DNA of 41,043 nucleotides from Candidatus Uhrbacteria bacterium RIFCSPLOWO2_01_FULL_47_25 (GTDB lineage Bacteria > Patescibacteriota > Patescibacteriia > GWA2-46-9). Numbering within the stretch: the stretch's first letter is position 1; every line of letters begins with the position of its first letter. The DNA lies in contig MGEK01000002.1 of NCBI GenBank assembly GCA_001791325.1, positions 1 to 41,043 of the forward strand, written 5' to 3'. The notes beneath the pieces are model-generated. The model was not told the DNA's origin. It saw only the letters and a program-made list of their open reading frames with translations, and ran no database searches. Shown one piece after another: positions 17,671 through 25,227 of this stretch. The translations under genes were made by a program, and so were the position numbers.

Positions 17671-17785
17671 GATATATTCCAGGGCGGTGTTTGGGCAAAG
17701 ATGTTTTTATTGGCCTCTCTAGAAGCCCTGATATATCTTCTTGCCAAAAAACAGTTTTTCCGCTAACGTTGCATAGCTGGAATAT
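17671..17785 (+). promoter_or_regulatory. mreB upstream region with competing stems
   Basis: In the 159-nt gap before mreB, the segment GATATATTCCAGGGC (17671-17685) can pair with GCCCTGATATATC (17725-17737, two bulged bases) or, in part, with CTGGAATAT (17777-17785). These pairings exclude each other. A further possible pairing joins TTTGGGCAAAGA (17690-17701) with TCTTCTTGCCAAA (17736-17748). A weak -10-like TAATAC (17811-17816) sits just before the ATG. Function is not established. Confidence 0.35.
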
Positions 17786-17820
17786 GTCAATAAAATTTTT
17801 AGGTTAGACTTAATACTGAT

Positions 17821-18831
17821 ATGTTTGTCAAAAAAATAGCCATTGATTTGGGTACTACCAATACTTTAGTGCACGTTCCTCGGCGTGGTATTGTAGTTAA
17901 TGAGCCATCGGTAGTTGCCACTTCGGTAGTGGATAAACGTATTCTCGCTGTTGGCAATGAGGCCAAAGAGATGCTGGGGCGAACTCCCGACACAATTATA
18001 GCGTTGAGGCCGCTTAAAGAAGGGGTAATAGCCGATTACCGGACAACTGAAGCCATGCTTCGTTATTTTATAAACAGAGCGCTAGGCGGGATACGATTTT
18101 TCCGTCCGGAAGTTATGGTGGCCGTGCCGGCGGGCATTACCGCCACGGAACGCCGTGCTGTTATTGATGCCTGCTTGGCCGCTGGCGCAAAAGCCGCCTT
18201 TATCATTAAAGAGCCGATAGCCGCTGCTATTGGCGCTAATATTCCTATTGGCTCGGCTTCTGGCCACATGATTGTTGATATTGGCGGTGGTACCTCGGAA
18301 ATGGCGGTAATTTCCTTGGGTGGAATTGTCGCTAGTACGTCCGTGAGAATTGGTGGCACAAAGTTTGATTCAGCGATTTCTGAATATATACGCAAGCATT
18401 ACAACTTAGCCATTGGCGAGCGCACTGCCGAAGAAATTAAAATTGAGATTGGCTCGGCCTTGTTTTTGGAAGAAAAATTGACGATGTCGGTTCGTGGCCG
18501 GGATACAGTTACGGGTCTGCCTAAAACGATAACCATATCATCCGATGATGTCACCAAATCTATTCAAACAGAACTAGAGGGCATTATTGAAGCTACTAAA
18601 TCCGTACTTCAAAAAACACCGCCTGAATTGTCAGCAGATGTTATTGAAAAGGGGATGGTGCTCTCCGGAGGAAGTTCATTGCTTCGCAATATTGATCAGC
18701 TTTTAAGCAGGGCGACTGGTGTACCGGCCTATGTGGCGGATGAAGCTCTGCTTTGCGTAGCTCGTGGCACCGGTATTGCCCTGGAGAACCTTGAGGCTTA
18801 TAAACGCAGTATTCTTGCCACACGTCAATAG
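17821..18831 (+). CDS. mreB: Rod-shape protein MreB (actin-like)
   Basis: Actin-like ATPase that forms membrane-associated filaments guiding lateral cell-wall synthesis. It is 336 aa, the normal length. Phosphate-1 motif IAIDLGTTNT is at residues 6-15, followed by NEPSVVA, the phosphate-2 region MIVDIGGGTSEMAVI at about 150-164 and the adenosine-binding MVLSGGSSLLRNID near 280. The N-terminal MFVKKIAIDLG fits the family and supports the start. No mreC or mreD follows; the neighbours are glycan genes upstream and a transcription factor downstream. It has its own 159-nt leader region, which suggests independent regulation. Confidence 0.96.
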   Translation: MFVKKIAIDLGTTNTLVHVPRRGIVVNEPSVVATSVVDKRILAVGNEAKEMLGRTPDTIIALRPLKEGVIADYRTTEAMLRYFINRALGGIRFFRPEVMVAVPAGITATERRAVIDACLAAGAKAAFIIKEPIAAAIGANIPIGSASGHMIVDIGGGTSEMAVISLGGIVASTSVRIGGTKFDSAISEYIRKHYNLAIGERTAEEIKIEIGSALFLEEKLTMSVRGRDTVTGLPKTITISSDDVTKSIQTELEGIIEATKSVLQKTPPELSADVIEKGMVLSGGSSLLRNIDQLLSRATGVPAYVADEALLCVARGTGIALENLEAYKRSILATRQ

Positions 18832-18852
18832 ATTCATCACGTACGATGCATG

Positions 18853-18927
18853 ATACTCTCCGCCCGAGGCGGATTGTCGCAGGGAAAACCCTGCGCAGTG
18901 GGTTTCCCCTGCGAATTGATGGAGTAT
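18853..18927 (+). ncRNA. Structured intergenic segment; candidate small RNA or leader
   Basis: Between mreB and the sigma4-HARE gene a compact fold is possible. ATACTC (18853-18858) pairs with GAGTAT (18922-18927), closing a hairpin CCGCC-CGA-GGCGG (18860-18872) and a 15-bp stem with one mismatch (18877-18891 with 18900-18914). The segment GCAGGG-AAAA-CCCTGC (18879-18894) offers a competing local hairpin. No open frame fits. I do not recognise an Rfam family. Confidence 0.4.
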
Positions 18928-18930
18928 ATA

Positions 18931-18957
18931 GCGGCCCTTAGTGCCGATTTTTTATTT
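18931..18957 (+). terminator. Candidate rho-independent terminator
   Basis: A short hairpin CGGC-CCTTAGT-GCCG (18932-18946) is followed by ATTTTTTATTTT. The stem is only 4 bp but the T-rich tract is good. It would end transcripts from mreB or from the structured segment just upstream. Confidence 0.45.
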
Positions 18958-19040
18958 TAATAAGTACCCCCATTCACCTCCGCCAATATAGACGCGATTT
19001 TCTTCACTGGTCTAAAGGGCTTGCAGAGGGGGTAAAAAAA

Positions 19041-19069
19041 TTGACTAATTTTTATTTTTATGCTATATT
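19041..19069 (+). promoter_or_regulatory. Sigma70-type promoter for the sigma4-HARE gene
   Basis: TTGACT at 19041-19046, a 17-nt spacer and TATATT at 19064-19069 give a near-consensus promoter, preceded by a run of seven A residues. The expected start of transcription near 19076 leaves a leader of about 25 nt before the ATG at 19101. Just upstream, TACCCCC (18965-18971) and GGGGGTA (19028-19034) form an inverted repeat that brackets the -35 approach. Confidence 0.75.
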
Positions 19070-19100
19070 AATTCCAGCATTTATACAAATTAGTTATGAT

Positions 19101-20309
19101 ATGTCAGACAATACAATTCTTGACAAAATATTGACTCAAAAGCACGCGGATGAAATTCGCGCCTTTAATCCAATTACTGTTGTTGATGATTTAATGAAAG
19201 GCCTAAGCGAGCGGGAGAAAACAGTCATTGTGGACAGATTTGGCTTATCTAATGATGGCAACAGAGCAACATTGGAGGAAATTGGAACCAAGCTTAATGT
19301 TACCAGAGAGAGGGTTAGACAGATCATAAAGGGAGTAATCACGAAATTGCGTGATTTGCAAATTGGACATGAAGAAATCCAACGCTTTACGCGTATTGCC
19401 GAACAATTATTGCAATCATTCGGCGGAGTGCTTGAAAAGGATTTTTTTACTTCAGAGTTGCTTGCTCTCTCTGAGATCGCAAAGACTGAATTAGCTCGCC
19501 GCCGCGCAACTCTATATCTTGAGTTTGTATTAAATGACATTGTGATTGAAGCCATTGAGCATCGTCCGGCAAATAAAATTCGACGAGCTGTATATGCCAT
19601 ACCAGGGATTGATGATAAACTTCTAACAACCGTTGTTACTGAGCTGGTTAATATTATTAATGAGGCTGGAGAATCGCTTTCCGAGGAGGAATTAATAGAA
19701 CGTTTTAAGAATCGAGAAGTATACAATAGAACACGCTCTATTTTGATTGATGAACCAGTACGACTAGCGCGTGAATTTTTTCGTACAGGAGTGGCGGCCT
19801 CTATTCCTTCATCAATGAAGGAAGAGGCGGAAGTGCTGTGCGCCTATATTGCAGCGGCCGCCACTCTTGAGCAAAATATATTTGACGAATGGGGTAAGCG
19901 CGATTGGGCAATGATCCACCCCAAGCGAATGAATGACAAAATTTATCTTATCTTGAGGCATGAAGAAAAACCTATGCATTTTGTGTCTATTACCGAAAAA
20001 ATTAATGCTGCTCTATTTGATCACAAAATCGCTAAGTCGCCTTCTGTTCACAATGAACTTATTTTGGACAAACGCTTCGTGTTGGTAGGGCGCGGTATTT
20101 ACGCGCTTAAAGAGTGGGGTTTTGAGCGAGGTACCGTAGCGGAAGTGATTACCAAGATACTTCGTGAATCCGGAGAATTGACGCGTGAGCAAATGGTTGA
20201 GGCAGTGCTACAGCGTCGCTTTGTCAAAAAACAAACAATTCATCTCGCCTTAATGAATCGCAAGCTATTTGCCAAGCACACCGACGGGCGATATGTCTTG
20301 GTATCTTAG
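19101..20309 (+). CDS. Sigma-70 region 4 / HARE-HTH fusion protein
   Basis: Predicted DNA-binding transcription factor, 402 aa from the ATG at 19101; an in-frame TTG at 19041 is the promoter -35 and is rejected. Residues about 33-95 resemble sigma region 4 (LSEREKTVIVDRFGL, then ATLEEIGTKLNVTRERVRQI). A helical middle follows. A HARE-HTH domain at about 265-340 (WAMIHPKRMNDKIYLIL, HFVSITEKINAALFD, VLVGRGIYALKEWG) is of the type seen in the RNA polymerase delta subunit. A last winged helix occupies 343-402. Sigma regions 2 and 3 are missing, so it is not a complete sigma factor. A role in modulating RNA polymerase is inferred. It has its own strong promoter and is followed after 11 nt by the membrane pair. 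Confidence 0.85.
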   Translation: MSDNTILDKILTQKHADEIRAFNPITVVDDLMKGLSEREKTVIVDRFGLSNDGNRATLEEIGTKLNVTRERVRQIIKGVITKLRDLQIGHEEIQRFTRIAEQLLQSFGGVLEKDFFTSELLALSEIAKTELARRRATLYLEFVLNDIVIEAIEHRPANKIRRAVYAIPGIDDKLLTTVVTELVNIINEAGESLSEEELIERFKNREVYNRTRSILIDEPVRLAREFFRTGVAASIPSSMKEEAEVLCAYIAAAATLEQNIFDEWGKRDWAMIHPKRMNDKIYLILRHEEKPMHFVSITEKINAALFDHKIAKSPSVHNELILDKRFVLVGRGIYALKEWGFERGTVAEVITKILRESGELTREQMVEAVLQRRFVKKQTIHLALMNRKLFAKHTDGRYVLVS

Positions 20310-20320
20310 CAGAATTAGCT

Positions 20321-21730
20321 ATGCCATTTATTGACGGTTTATCCAACGCCTTTGACGCGGCCCTGGCAGACCCAAACTCTATTGTTGGAGCTTGGAATTT
20401 TTTCAGTTATATTTTTGTAAATGGGGGATGGGTATTTTTTCTTTTTTTGTTTCTGCAAGGAATGTATTTTTATTGGATATACCATATTCAAATTCGGTAC
20501 GACAAGACGCGAGAATGGGTGCTTTTAGCAATTGATGTCCCCAAGAACAATGTGCAAACCCCTAAAGCGGTAGAAAATATTTTTTCCCATCTAGCGGGCG
20601 CCCATGGTACAAAAACGCTTTGGGAAAAATATTACGTAGGGGCGACGCAAGATTGGTTTTCGCTTGAGATAATTAGTATCGGAGGATATGTTCAGTTCAC
20701 GATTCGCACCATAGTTCGTTTTCGTGACTTAGTTGAGTCCGCTATTTACGCTCAATATCCCGACGCCGTTATTACCGAAGTAGAGGATTATACTATTGGC
20801 TTTCCGACTTTTTTCCCGAATGAGCGCTACGATATGTATGGTACGGAATTTGTATTAGTGGAGAAGGAGGCCTTTCCTATTCGTACCTATCTTGAGTTTG
20901 AGCACACCTTGTCACAGGAGTTTAAGGATCCGCTCTCGGCACTTCTGGAAACTATGGGTAAACTTGGAAATGGCGAACAGCTTTGGTTGCAAATTATTAT
21001 TGTGCCCATTAACGATGATTGGAAAAAGCAGGCTATTAATTTAATTAAGAAAATGATCGGAGAAAAACAGAAGAAGAGAGCGGGTTTGATGGGTTCGTTA
21101 TTGGGCGAAATCGGGAATATTGGCCAAACAGCCAGCGGGCAGATCACCGGGACCGGCGCGGCCGCCGGTAAACCAGTGTCCAAATCGGATGATTTGCCGA
21201 GCAGAATGCTTTATCTTTCTCCATACGACAAAGAGAGGGTTGAGGCCATTGCTAGAAAAGTTAAAAAAATTGGATTTGACACAAAAATACGCAGCGTTTA
21301 TATCGCTCCGAAAGAAAATTTTTATGTTCAGCATGGCCGTGAGGCGCTGGTCGGGTCTATTAAGCAGTTTAATACGGCTGATCTAAATTCCTTGAAGCCG
21401 GATACTAAGCATATCGGCGTTCATGCCTCTTACCTCTTGGCCGAGTGGAGAAAAAACAGAAAGAAAACTAAATTAATGCGTTGGTACAAACATCGATCGC
21501 CGGATAGAGGTCACGGTCTTTATGTTTTGAACATTGAAGAACTGGCGACTGTATGGCATTTTCCAGTAACAGCGGAAACGATTCCTATTCGTCATATGGT
21601 ACAAAAAACGGAATTTAAGAGAATCGCTCCTCCGTCGTTTGTGCCATTTGCTGAACGCGAGAGCGTGGCGCCGGATAGTGGGTACACTGTCGGTAAATCA
21701 GCACCACCCAGTAATTTGCCATTTGGATAA
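20321..21730 (+). CDS. Membrane-anchored partner of the adjacent VirD4/HerA-like ATPase
   Basis: A 469-aa protein with one strong membrane helix at about residues 30-55 and a long soluble part (IQIRYDKTREWVLLAIDVPKN, FTIRTIVRFRDLVESAIYAQYP, YLEFEHTLSQEFKDPLSALLE). It matches, as I recall, an uncharacterised Patescibacteria family always placed before a TraG/VirD4-type ATPase. No nucleotide-binding motif is seen. A glycine/alanine-rich linker around 268-285 separates two domains, and the second resembles the first in its 'YLSPYDKERVEAIARKVKKIG' style fold. The next gene starts 1 nt after its stop, so the two are surely cotranscribed. Pilus, secretion or DNA-uptake machinery is inferred. Confidence 0.7.
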   Translation: MPFIDGLSNAFDAALADPNSIVGAWNFFSYIFVNGGWVFFLFLFLQGMYFYWIYHIQIRYDKTREWVLLAIDVPKNNVQTPKAVENIFSHLAGAHGTKTLWEKYYVGATQDWFSLEIISIGGYVQFTIRTIVRFRDLVESAIYAQYPDAVITEVEDYTIGFPTFFPNERYDMYGTEFVLVEKEAFPIRTYLEFEHTLSQEFKDPLSALLETMGKLGNGEQLWLQIIIVPINDDWKKQAINLIKKMIGEKQKKRAGLMGSLLGEIGNIGQTASGQITGTGAAAGKPVSKSDDLPSRMLYLSPYDKERVEAIARKVKKIGFDTKIRSVYIAPKENFYVQHGREALVGSIKQFNTADLNSLKPDTKHIGVHASYLLAEWRKNRKKTKLMRWYKHRSPDRGHGLYVLNIEELATVWHFPVTAETIPIRHMVQKTEFKRIAPPSFVPFAERESVAPDSGYTVGKSAPPSNLPFG

Positions 21731-21731
21731 T

Positions 21732-23489
21732 ATGGATCAGCCCGGAGAAATTTCTATATTTGCGGAGACCAATTACCGCGATAGTTGCCGATTGTTTGGT
21801 ATTAAACGAGATGACCGTCGTCGGCATATGTATATTATTGGTAAAACAGGCATGGGTAAGTCGGAAATGCTCAAGCAAATGATTTATGCTGATATTCAGG
21901 CCGGACATGGTATTTGCGTGGTTGATCCGCATGGTGAGCTGGCGGAGAGTATTTTAGATTTTGTGCCACCGCATCGCATTAACGACGTAGTTTACTTTGA
22001 CCCGGCGGACATGGAATATCCGATTGCATTTAATATTATGGAGTCGGTCGATCCGCACGTGCGGCACTTGGTGGCTTCCGGGCTAATTGGCGTATTTAAG
22101 AAAATTTGGGCTGATTCATGGGGGCCGCGCTTGGAATATGTGCTCCGAAACGCCATTTTGGCCTTGCTTGATTATCCCGGCTCAACACTGTTGGGAATAA
22201 TGCGGGTATTAGTTGATAAAACATACCGCAAGAAAGTGATTGATAAAATTAAGGATCCAGTGGTCAGAAGTTTTTGGGTAGATGAATATTCCAATTACCC
22301 GGATCGATTTCAGGCAGAAGCCATTGCTCCTATTCAAAACAAAGTCGGTCAATTTCTTTCCAATTCTCTGATTCGCAACGTTGTGGGGCAAGTGAAATCG
22401 TCAATTGATATTCGTGATGTGATGGATAATCAGAAGATATTGATTCTCAATCTTTCAAAGGGGCGAATTGGAGAAGATACTTCCGCCCTTCTCGGAGCGA
22501 TGATGATTACAAAAATTCAGCTTGCCGCTATGTCGCGTATTGACACGCCGGAGCATGAACGCAAAGATTTTTATCTTTATGTTGATGAATTTCAAAATTT
22601 TGCCACCGAGTCATTTGCCAATATCTTGTCCGAGGCCAGAAAATATCGCTTAAATTTAATTATTGCCCATCAGTATATTGAACAACTTGATGAAAAAGTA
22701 CAAGCTGCGGTTTTTGGCAACGTTGGCACAATTGTCTGTTTTCGTGTTGGAGCAACTGATGCCGAAATGCTTGAAAAAGAATTCGCGCCCTACATTACGG
22801 AAGAGGATTTAGTAAACCTTGCCAAATGGCAGGTATATTTGAAATTAATGATTGACGGCGTTGCCTCATCGCCGTTTTCGGCTAATACTTTGCCGCCAGT
22901 AACCCTCAACTTCAGTAATCGCGATAAACTTATTCGCGTGACAAGGGAGCGTTATGCCCAGCCGCGCTCCGTGATTGAGGATAAAATTTCTCGCTGGGCC
23001 GGTTCTCTAGAAGCCGCAGCGCAAGAGGAGCACCGATTGATGAGCAGCTTGCCGCCACGTTTTGAGCGCCGTCACGGTGCGGCTGGGCCGGTTGTAGAAT
23101 CAAAAAAATCGCCACAAAAACGTAATTTATCCAAAAACGTTAATACTAAAACTATCGTTTCAGAGGTTAAAAAAGAAGAGGAAGCACCATCAAATGAAAA
23201 AAATCACAGTGCTGGTCCATATAAGTATTCAGCTGTATGCTCCAATTGCGGCGCGGATACAGCGTTGTCCTTCAAACCTGATATTACAAGACCAGTGTAT
23301 TGCAAGGATTGTTTAAAAAAGGTGCGATCAGGGCAAATCACTGACTTCAAAAAACAATCAGCTGAAAAATTAGAGAATGCTGTGGCCTCATTATCTAAGC
23401 AAGTCACATCTCCCGAATCAACTAAACAAACTATGAACGATACCACACGACCAATGTCTATCAAACCCGGTGAAAAAGTATTTTTATGA
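21732..23489 (+). CDS. VirD4/TraG/HerA-like ATPase with C-terminal zinc ribbon
   Basis: Predicted FtsK-HerA superfamily motor, 585 aa from the ATG at 21732, which is 1 nt after the preceding stop; a start 93 nt upstream lies inside that gene. Walker A IGKTGMGKSEM is near residue 37, followed by VVDPHGELAESIL. Walker B is FYLYVDEFQNFA near 281, then IIAHQYIEQL. These are features of type IV coupling ATPases. There is no N-terminal membrane helix; the partner encoded upstream may supply it. The C-terminal 100 residues are lysine-rich and disordered, then carry CSNCG (503, 506) and YCKDC (524, 527), a CxxC-x17-CxxC zinc-binding tail frequent in Patescibacteria. It ends in TGA. Confidence 0.87.
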   Translation: MDQPGEISIFAETNYRDSCRLFGIKRDDRRRHMYIIGKTGMGKSEMLKQMIYADIQAGHGICVVDPHGELAESILDFVPPHRINDVVYFDPADMEYPIAFNIMESVDPHVRHLVASGLIGVFKKIWADSWGPRLEYVLRNAILALLDYPGSTLLGIMRVLVDKTYRKKVIDKIKDPVVRSFWVDEYSNYPDRFQAEAIAPIQNKVGQFLSNSLIRNVVGQVKSSIDIRDVMDNQKILILNLSKGRIGEDTSALLGAMMITKIQLAAMSRIDTPEHERKDFYLYVDEFQNFATESFANILSEARKYRLNLIIAHQYIEQLDEKVQAAVFGNVGTIVCFRVGATDAEMLEKEFAPYITEEDLVNLAKWQVYLKLMIDGVASSPFSANTLPPVTLNFSNRDKLIRVTRERYAQPRSVIEDKISRWAGSLEAAAQEEHRLMSSLPPRFERRHGAAGPVVESKKSPQKRNLSKNVNTKTIVSEVKKEEEAPSNEKNHSAGPYKYSAVCSNCGADTALSFKPDITRPVYCKDCLKKVRSGQITDFKKQSAEKLENAVASLSKQVTSPESTKQTMNDTTRPMSIKPGEKVFL

Positions 23490-23569
23490 AGCCCGCACCA
23501 CAGAAAGCCCTCCACTCAGGGCGAATGAAGCAGTTGTGCGAGGTGAAGTCTTAAACTTTGGCTTATAAT

Positions 23570-23863
23570 ATGTTTGGTCAGTTATTGCCGCGCGGCCGCG
23601 ATCCATTTGAATTTAATTTTCGGTATCAGAATCAATCTCAAAGGATAGTTGGTTTACGTACGCCTTGGCACGAAATAGCGCCGCCCGCTATAGTTTGGGG
23701 AGGAACAATCGGGTTTGGTTGGGGGGCAATAAGGTATTTAACAACTGGCCAGCCCGCTTGGGACGAGGCATTTATCATGGCTATTCCAGGCATTATTATC
23801 TGTTTTGGTATCTTTTATCTAAAAAGAGCCTGGCGCGACCGTCAGAGCAAACCAATCGTCTAA
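23570..23863 (+). CDS. Small two-helix membrane protein
   Basis: A 97-aa protein from the ATG at 23570, with hydrophobic segments at about residues 38-56 (PPAIVWGGTIGFGWGAIRYL) and 68-86. I do not recognise the family. It lies between the VirD4-like ATPase and a ferredoxin gene and may belong to the same transcription unit. A TATAAT hexamer (23564-23569) abuts the start codon, too close for a normal promoter of this gene. Confidence 0.6.
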   Translation: MFGQLLPRGRDPFEFNFRYQNQSQRIVGLRTPWHEIAPPAIVWGGTIGFGWGAIRYLTTGQPAWDEAFIMAIPGIIICFGIFYLKRAWRDRQSKPIV

Positions 23864-23869
23864 TAAGTC

Positions 23870-24118
23870 ATGAGAATACGCATTGACAGAAATAAATGCA
23901 TTGGCGCGGCGGCTTGTGTTGCCTTGCCGTCAAAAGTGTTTAAGTTGGATACAAAAAATAAGGCCGTCATCCGGCATAAAGATGGGGCCGAATCGTCAGA
24001 ATGAGCGGAATACTACGGAATTGACGCCGCGGCAGAAGATTTAATCGCCGCCGCCGAGTTATGCCCAACATTGGCTATTATCATTGAAGACGATAACGGT
24101 AATCAAATTTATCCATAA
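23870..24118 (+). pseudogene. Ferredoxin gene interrupted by an in-frame TGA
   Basis: An 83-codon frame that reads as a small iron-sulphur ferredoxin. It starts MRIRIDRNKCIGAAACVALPSK (shown in part; Cys10 and Cys16) and ends AAAELCPTLAIIIEDD followed by NGNQIYP. The CxxxxxC plus later CP pattern lacks the central cysteine of a classical 4Fe-4S motif, as in the short CPR/archaeal ferredoxins I remember. Codon 45 is TGA (24002-24004), and both sides keep the same frame. No start codon lies soon after the TGA. Since other genes here end in TGA, genome-wide reassignment is unlikely. The interruption is a nonsense mutation, a sequence error or a special recoding event. It was too short in either half to stand out as an open frame. 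Confidence 0.8.
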
Positions 24119-24134
24119 TTTGTATTTCAGACGA

Positions 24135-24896
24135 TTATTTTTGGCCTCTAAAGTTTTGAAATATCTTCTGTACTCTATTCAAGCAGTAGCTTGGTCTTTC
24201 TATAATATCTTTTTCTTTCAACCTTATGACGCACCAGCCTAGTTGCTCAAGAAACGCATCTTTCATTTTGTCTTTTCTAATTTGCAATTTGCCTGAATGT
24301 GATTTGTAATTATCACACTCAATGGCTATGGTACCTCGATTGCAAAATACAACCAAATCAATGCGATACCGTCTGCGCCCTCGCGAGATTGTGTATTCTC
24401 GCCGACTCTTAATGCCCAATCGGTCAAGCCCTTTCTTAATGATTTGTTCAATTGGTGGAACATTGTAGAGCTCCAAAATATTACGTGAAGAAGACAGTTT
24501 GGAGAAACTCGTGAAGCCGAAAGAAACCCTTCGAGGAATGATGTTTTTTATTGGCCGAGCAAGTTTTTCAATCTTAGAAAATTTAAACTTCATATAATCA
24601 TCGTGCGTCCGAGGATGAACTCGTTCGGCCGGCAGTAAATCAATCCTCTTCACCTTTTCTATCTTCGTGATACGTCCGTAATACTCAATACGCTTTCCTC
24701 TTTTACCAAATAAGACTGGCTGATAGAAAGCCAAGTAGTCAAAATGGCGTTTGGGTAGGAAGGCAATCGGAATTCTATACCAGTGTTTCTGGAGAAGAAT
24801 TTTTCGGTCATTCTTACTTCTAAGCACGCCAACCAATACAACACCTCCCGCAGTTTGTGTTTCTCTTCGGCCATTGAGCATTGGCCTCGAATTCAT
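24135..24896 (-). CDS. PD-(D/E)XK-type nuclease (Vsr/DUF559-like C-terminus)
   Basis: A 253-aa basic protein. The C-terminal third (about 145-253) has YRIDLVVFCNRGTIAIECD, then a lysine-rich helix and EQLGWCVIRLKEKDI. This is the D ... ExD/ExK layout of restriction-endonuclease-fold proteins related to Vsr and DUF559. The N-terminal part (LRSKNDRKILLQKHWYRIPI, then DYLAFYQPVLFG) is a beta-rich module I cannot name. It is transcribed against its housekeeping neighbours. A TTGAGA-N17-TATTCT promoter lies upstream and carries the same sequence block as the promoter of the ArsR-family regulator. A role in defence or DNA processing is inferred; no target is known. Confidence 0.75.
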   Translation of the reverse strand: MNSRPMLNGRRETQTAGGVVLVGVLRSKNDRKILLQKHWYRIPIAFLPKRHFDYLAFYQPVLFGKRGKRIEYYGRITKIEKVKRIDLLPAERVHPRTHDDYMKFKFSKIEKLARPIKNIIPRRVSFGFTSFSKLSSSRNILELYNVPPIEQIIKKGLDRLGIKSRREYTISRGRRRYRIDLVVFCNRGTIAIECDNYKSHSGKLQIRKDKMKDAFLEQLGWCVIRLKEKDIIERPSYCLNRVQKIFQNFRGQK

Positions 24897-24917
24897 AATT
24901 GATTCAAATAATTTTTA

Positions 24918-24946
24918 AGAATATTCTAACATTCTCACATTCTCAA
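24918..24946 (-). promoter_or_regulatory. Promoter/operator of the nuclease gene
   Basis: Read on the minus strand: TTGAGA (24946-24941), 17-nt spacer, TATTCT (24923-24918), then about 20 nt of leader to the ATG at 24896. The block TTGAGAATGTGAGAATGTT is identical, over 19 nt, to the -35 and spacer of the ArsR-family gene promoter. It is one half of a palindrome. Confidence 0.65.
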
Positions 24947-24960
24947 GAATGTTAGAATGT
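24929..24960. repeat. AACATTC palindrome, copy A
   Basis: A 15-bp inverted repeat (ACATTCTCACATTCT at 24929-24943 with AGAATGTTAGAATGT at 24946-24960), one mismatch, 2-nt centre. It overlaps the last codons and stop of the ArsR-family gene and contains the -35 of the nuclease promoter. Confidence 0.85.
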
Positions 24961-25218
24961 TTTTGTAAAGTCAACAAATCGCTTGCCATAAGGCGAAAGG
25001 GAGTGAGCAACTTCACGGCCTTGATATTTTTTATTCAACAGACCAGCCTGCATAAGGCGTCGCGTGTGTTCGGAAATGGTTTTGATATTACAATCAAGAA
25101 TCTCGGCAATTTTTGCCAAGGTTATGCCATCGTTTTTGCTGATTAAATGCAAAATATCCAGCCGTCTATGATTCGCCGCGCCCTTAAAATATCTTTCCAA
25201 TTGTTTTGCAGTCTTCAT
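24952..25218 (-). CDS. ArsR-family winged-helix transcriptional regulator
   Basis: An 88-aa DNA-binding protein. The pattern GAANHRRLDILHLISKNDGITLAKIAEIL, read in pieces, gives the first helices. NIKTISEHTRRLMQAGLL is the recognition helix, and YQGREVAHSLSPYGKRFVDF is the wing and last helix. No cysteine-rich metal site is visible, so the inducer is unknown. The gene has its own promoter with the 19-nt block found also before the nuclease gene, which suggests that it represses itself and the nuclease. The leader is only 2-4 nt by the expected start site, so its mRNA should be leaderless. The stop codon is supplied by a palindromic repeat. Confidence 0.88.
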   Translation of the reverse strand: MKTAKQLERYFKGAANHRRLDILHLISKNDGITLAKIAEILDCNIKTISEHTRRLMQAGLLNKKYQGREVAHSLSPYGKRFVDFTKTF

Positions 25219-25227
25219 ATCATTATC

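Noticed and set aside
19041-19100. TTG start for the sigma4-HARE protein
   Set aside because: The TTG is the -35 hexamer of a near-consensus promoter; the ATG at 19101 lies after the predicted transcription start.
23870-24118. TGA read as glycine (genetic code 25) to rescue the ferredoxin
   Set aside because: The Clp-like, GT2 (15815 upstream neighbour), VirD4-like, transglutaminase-like and O-antigen ligase genes all end naturally in TGA, often overlapping the next gene.
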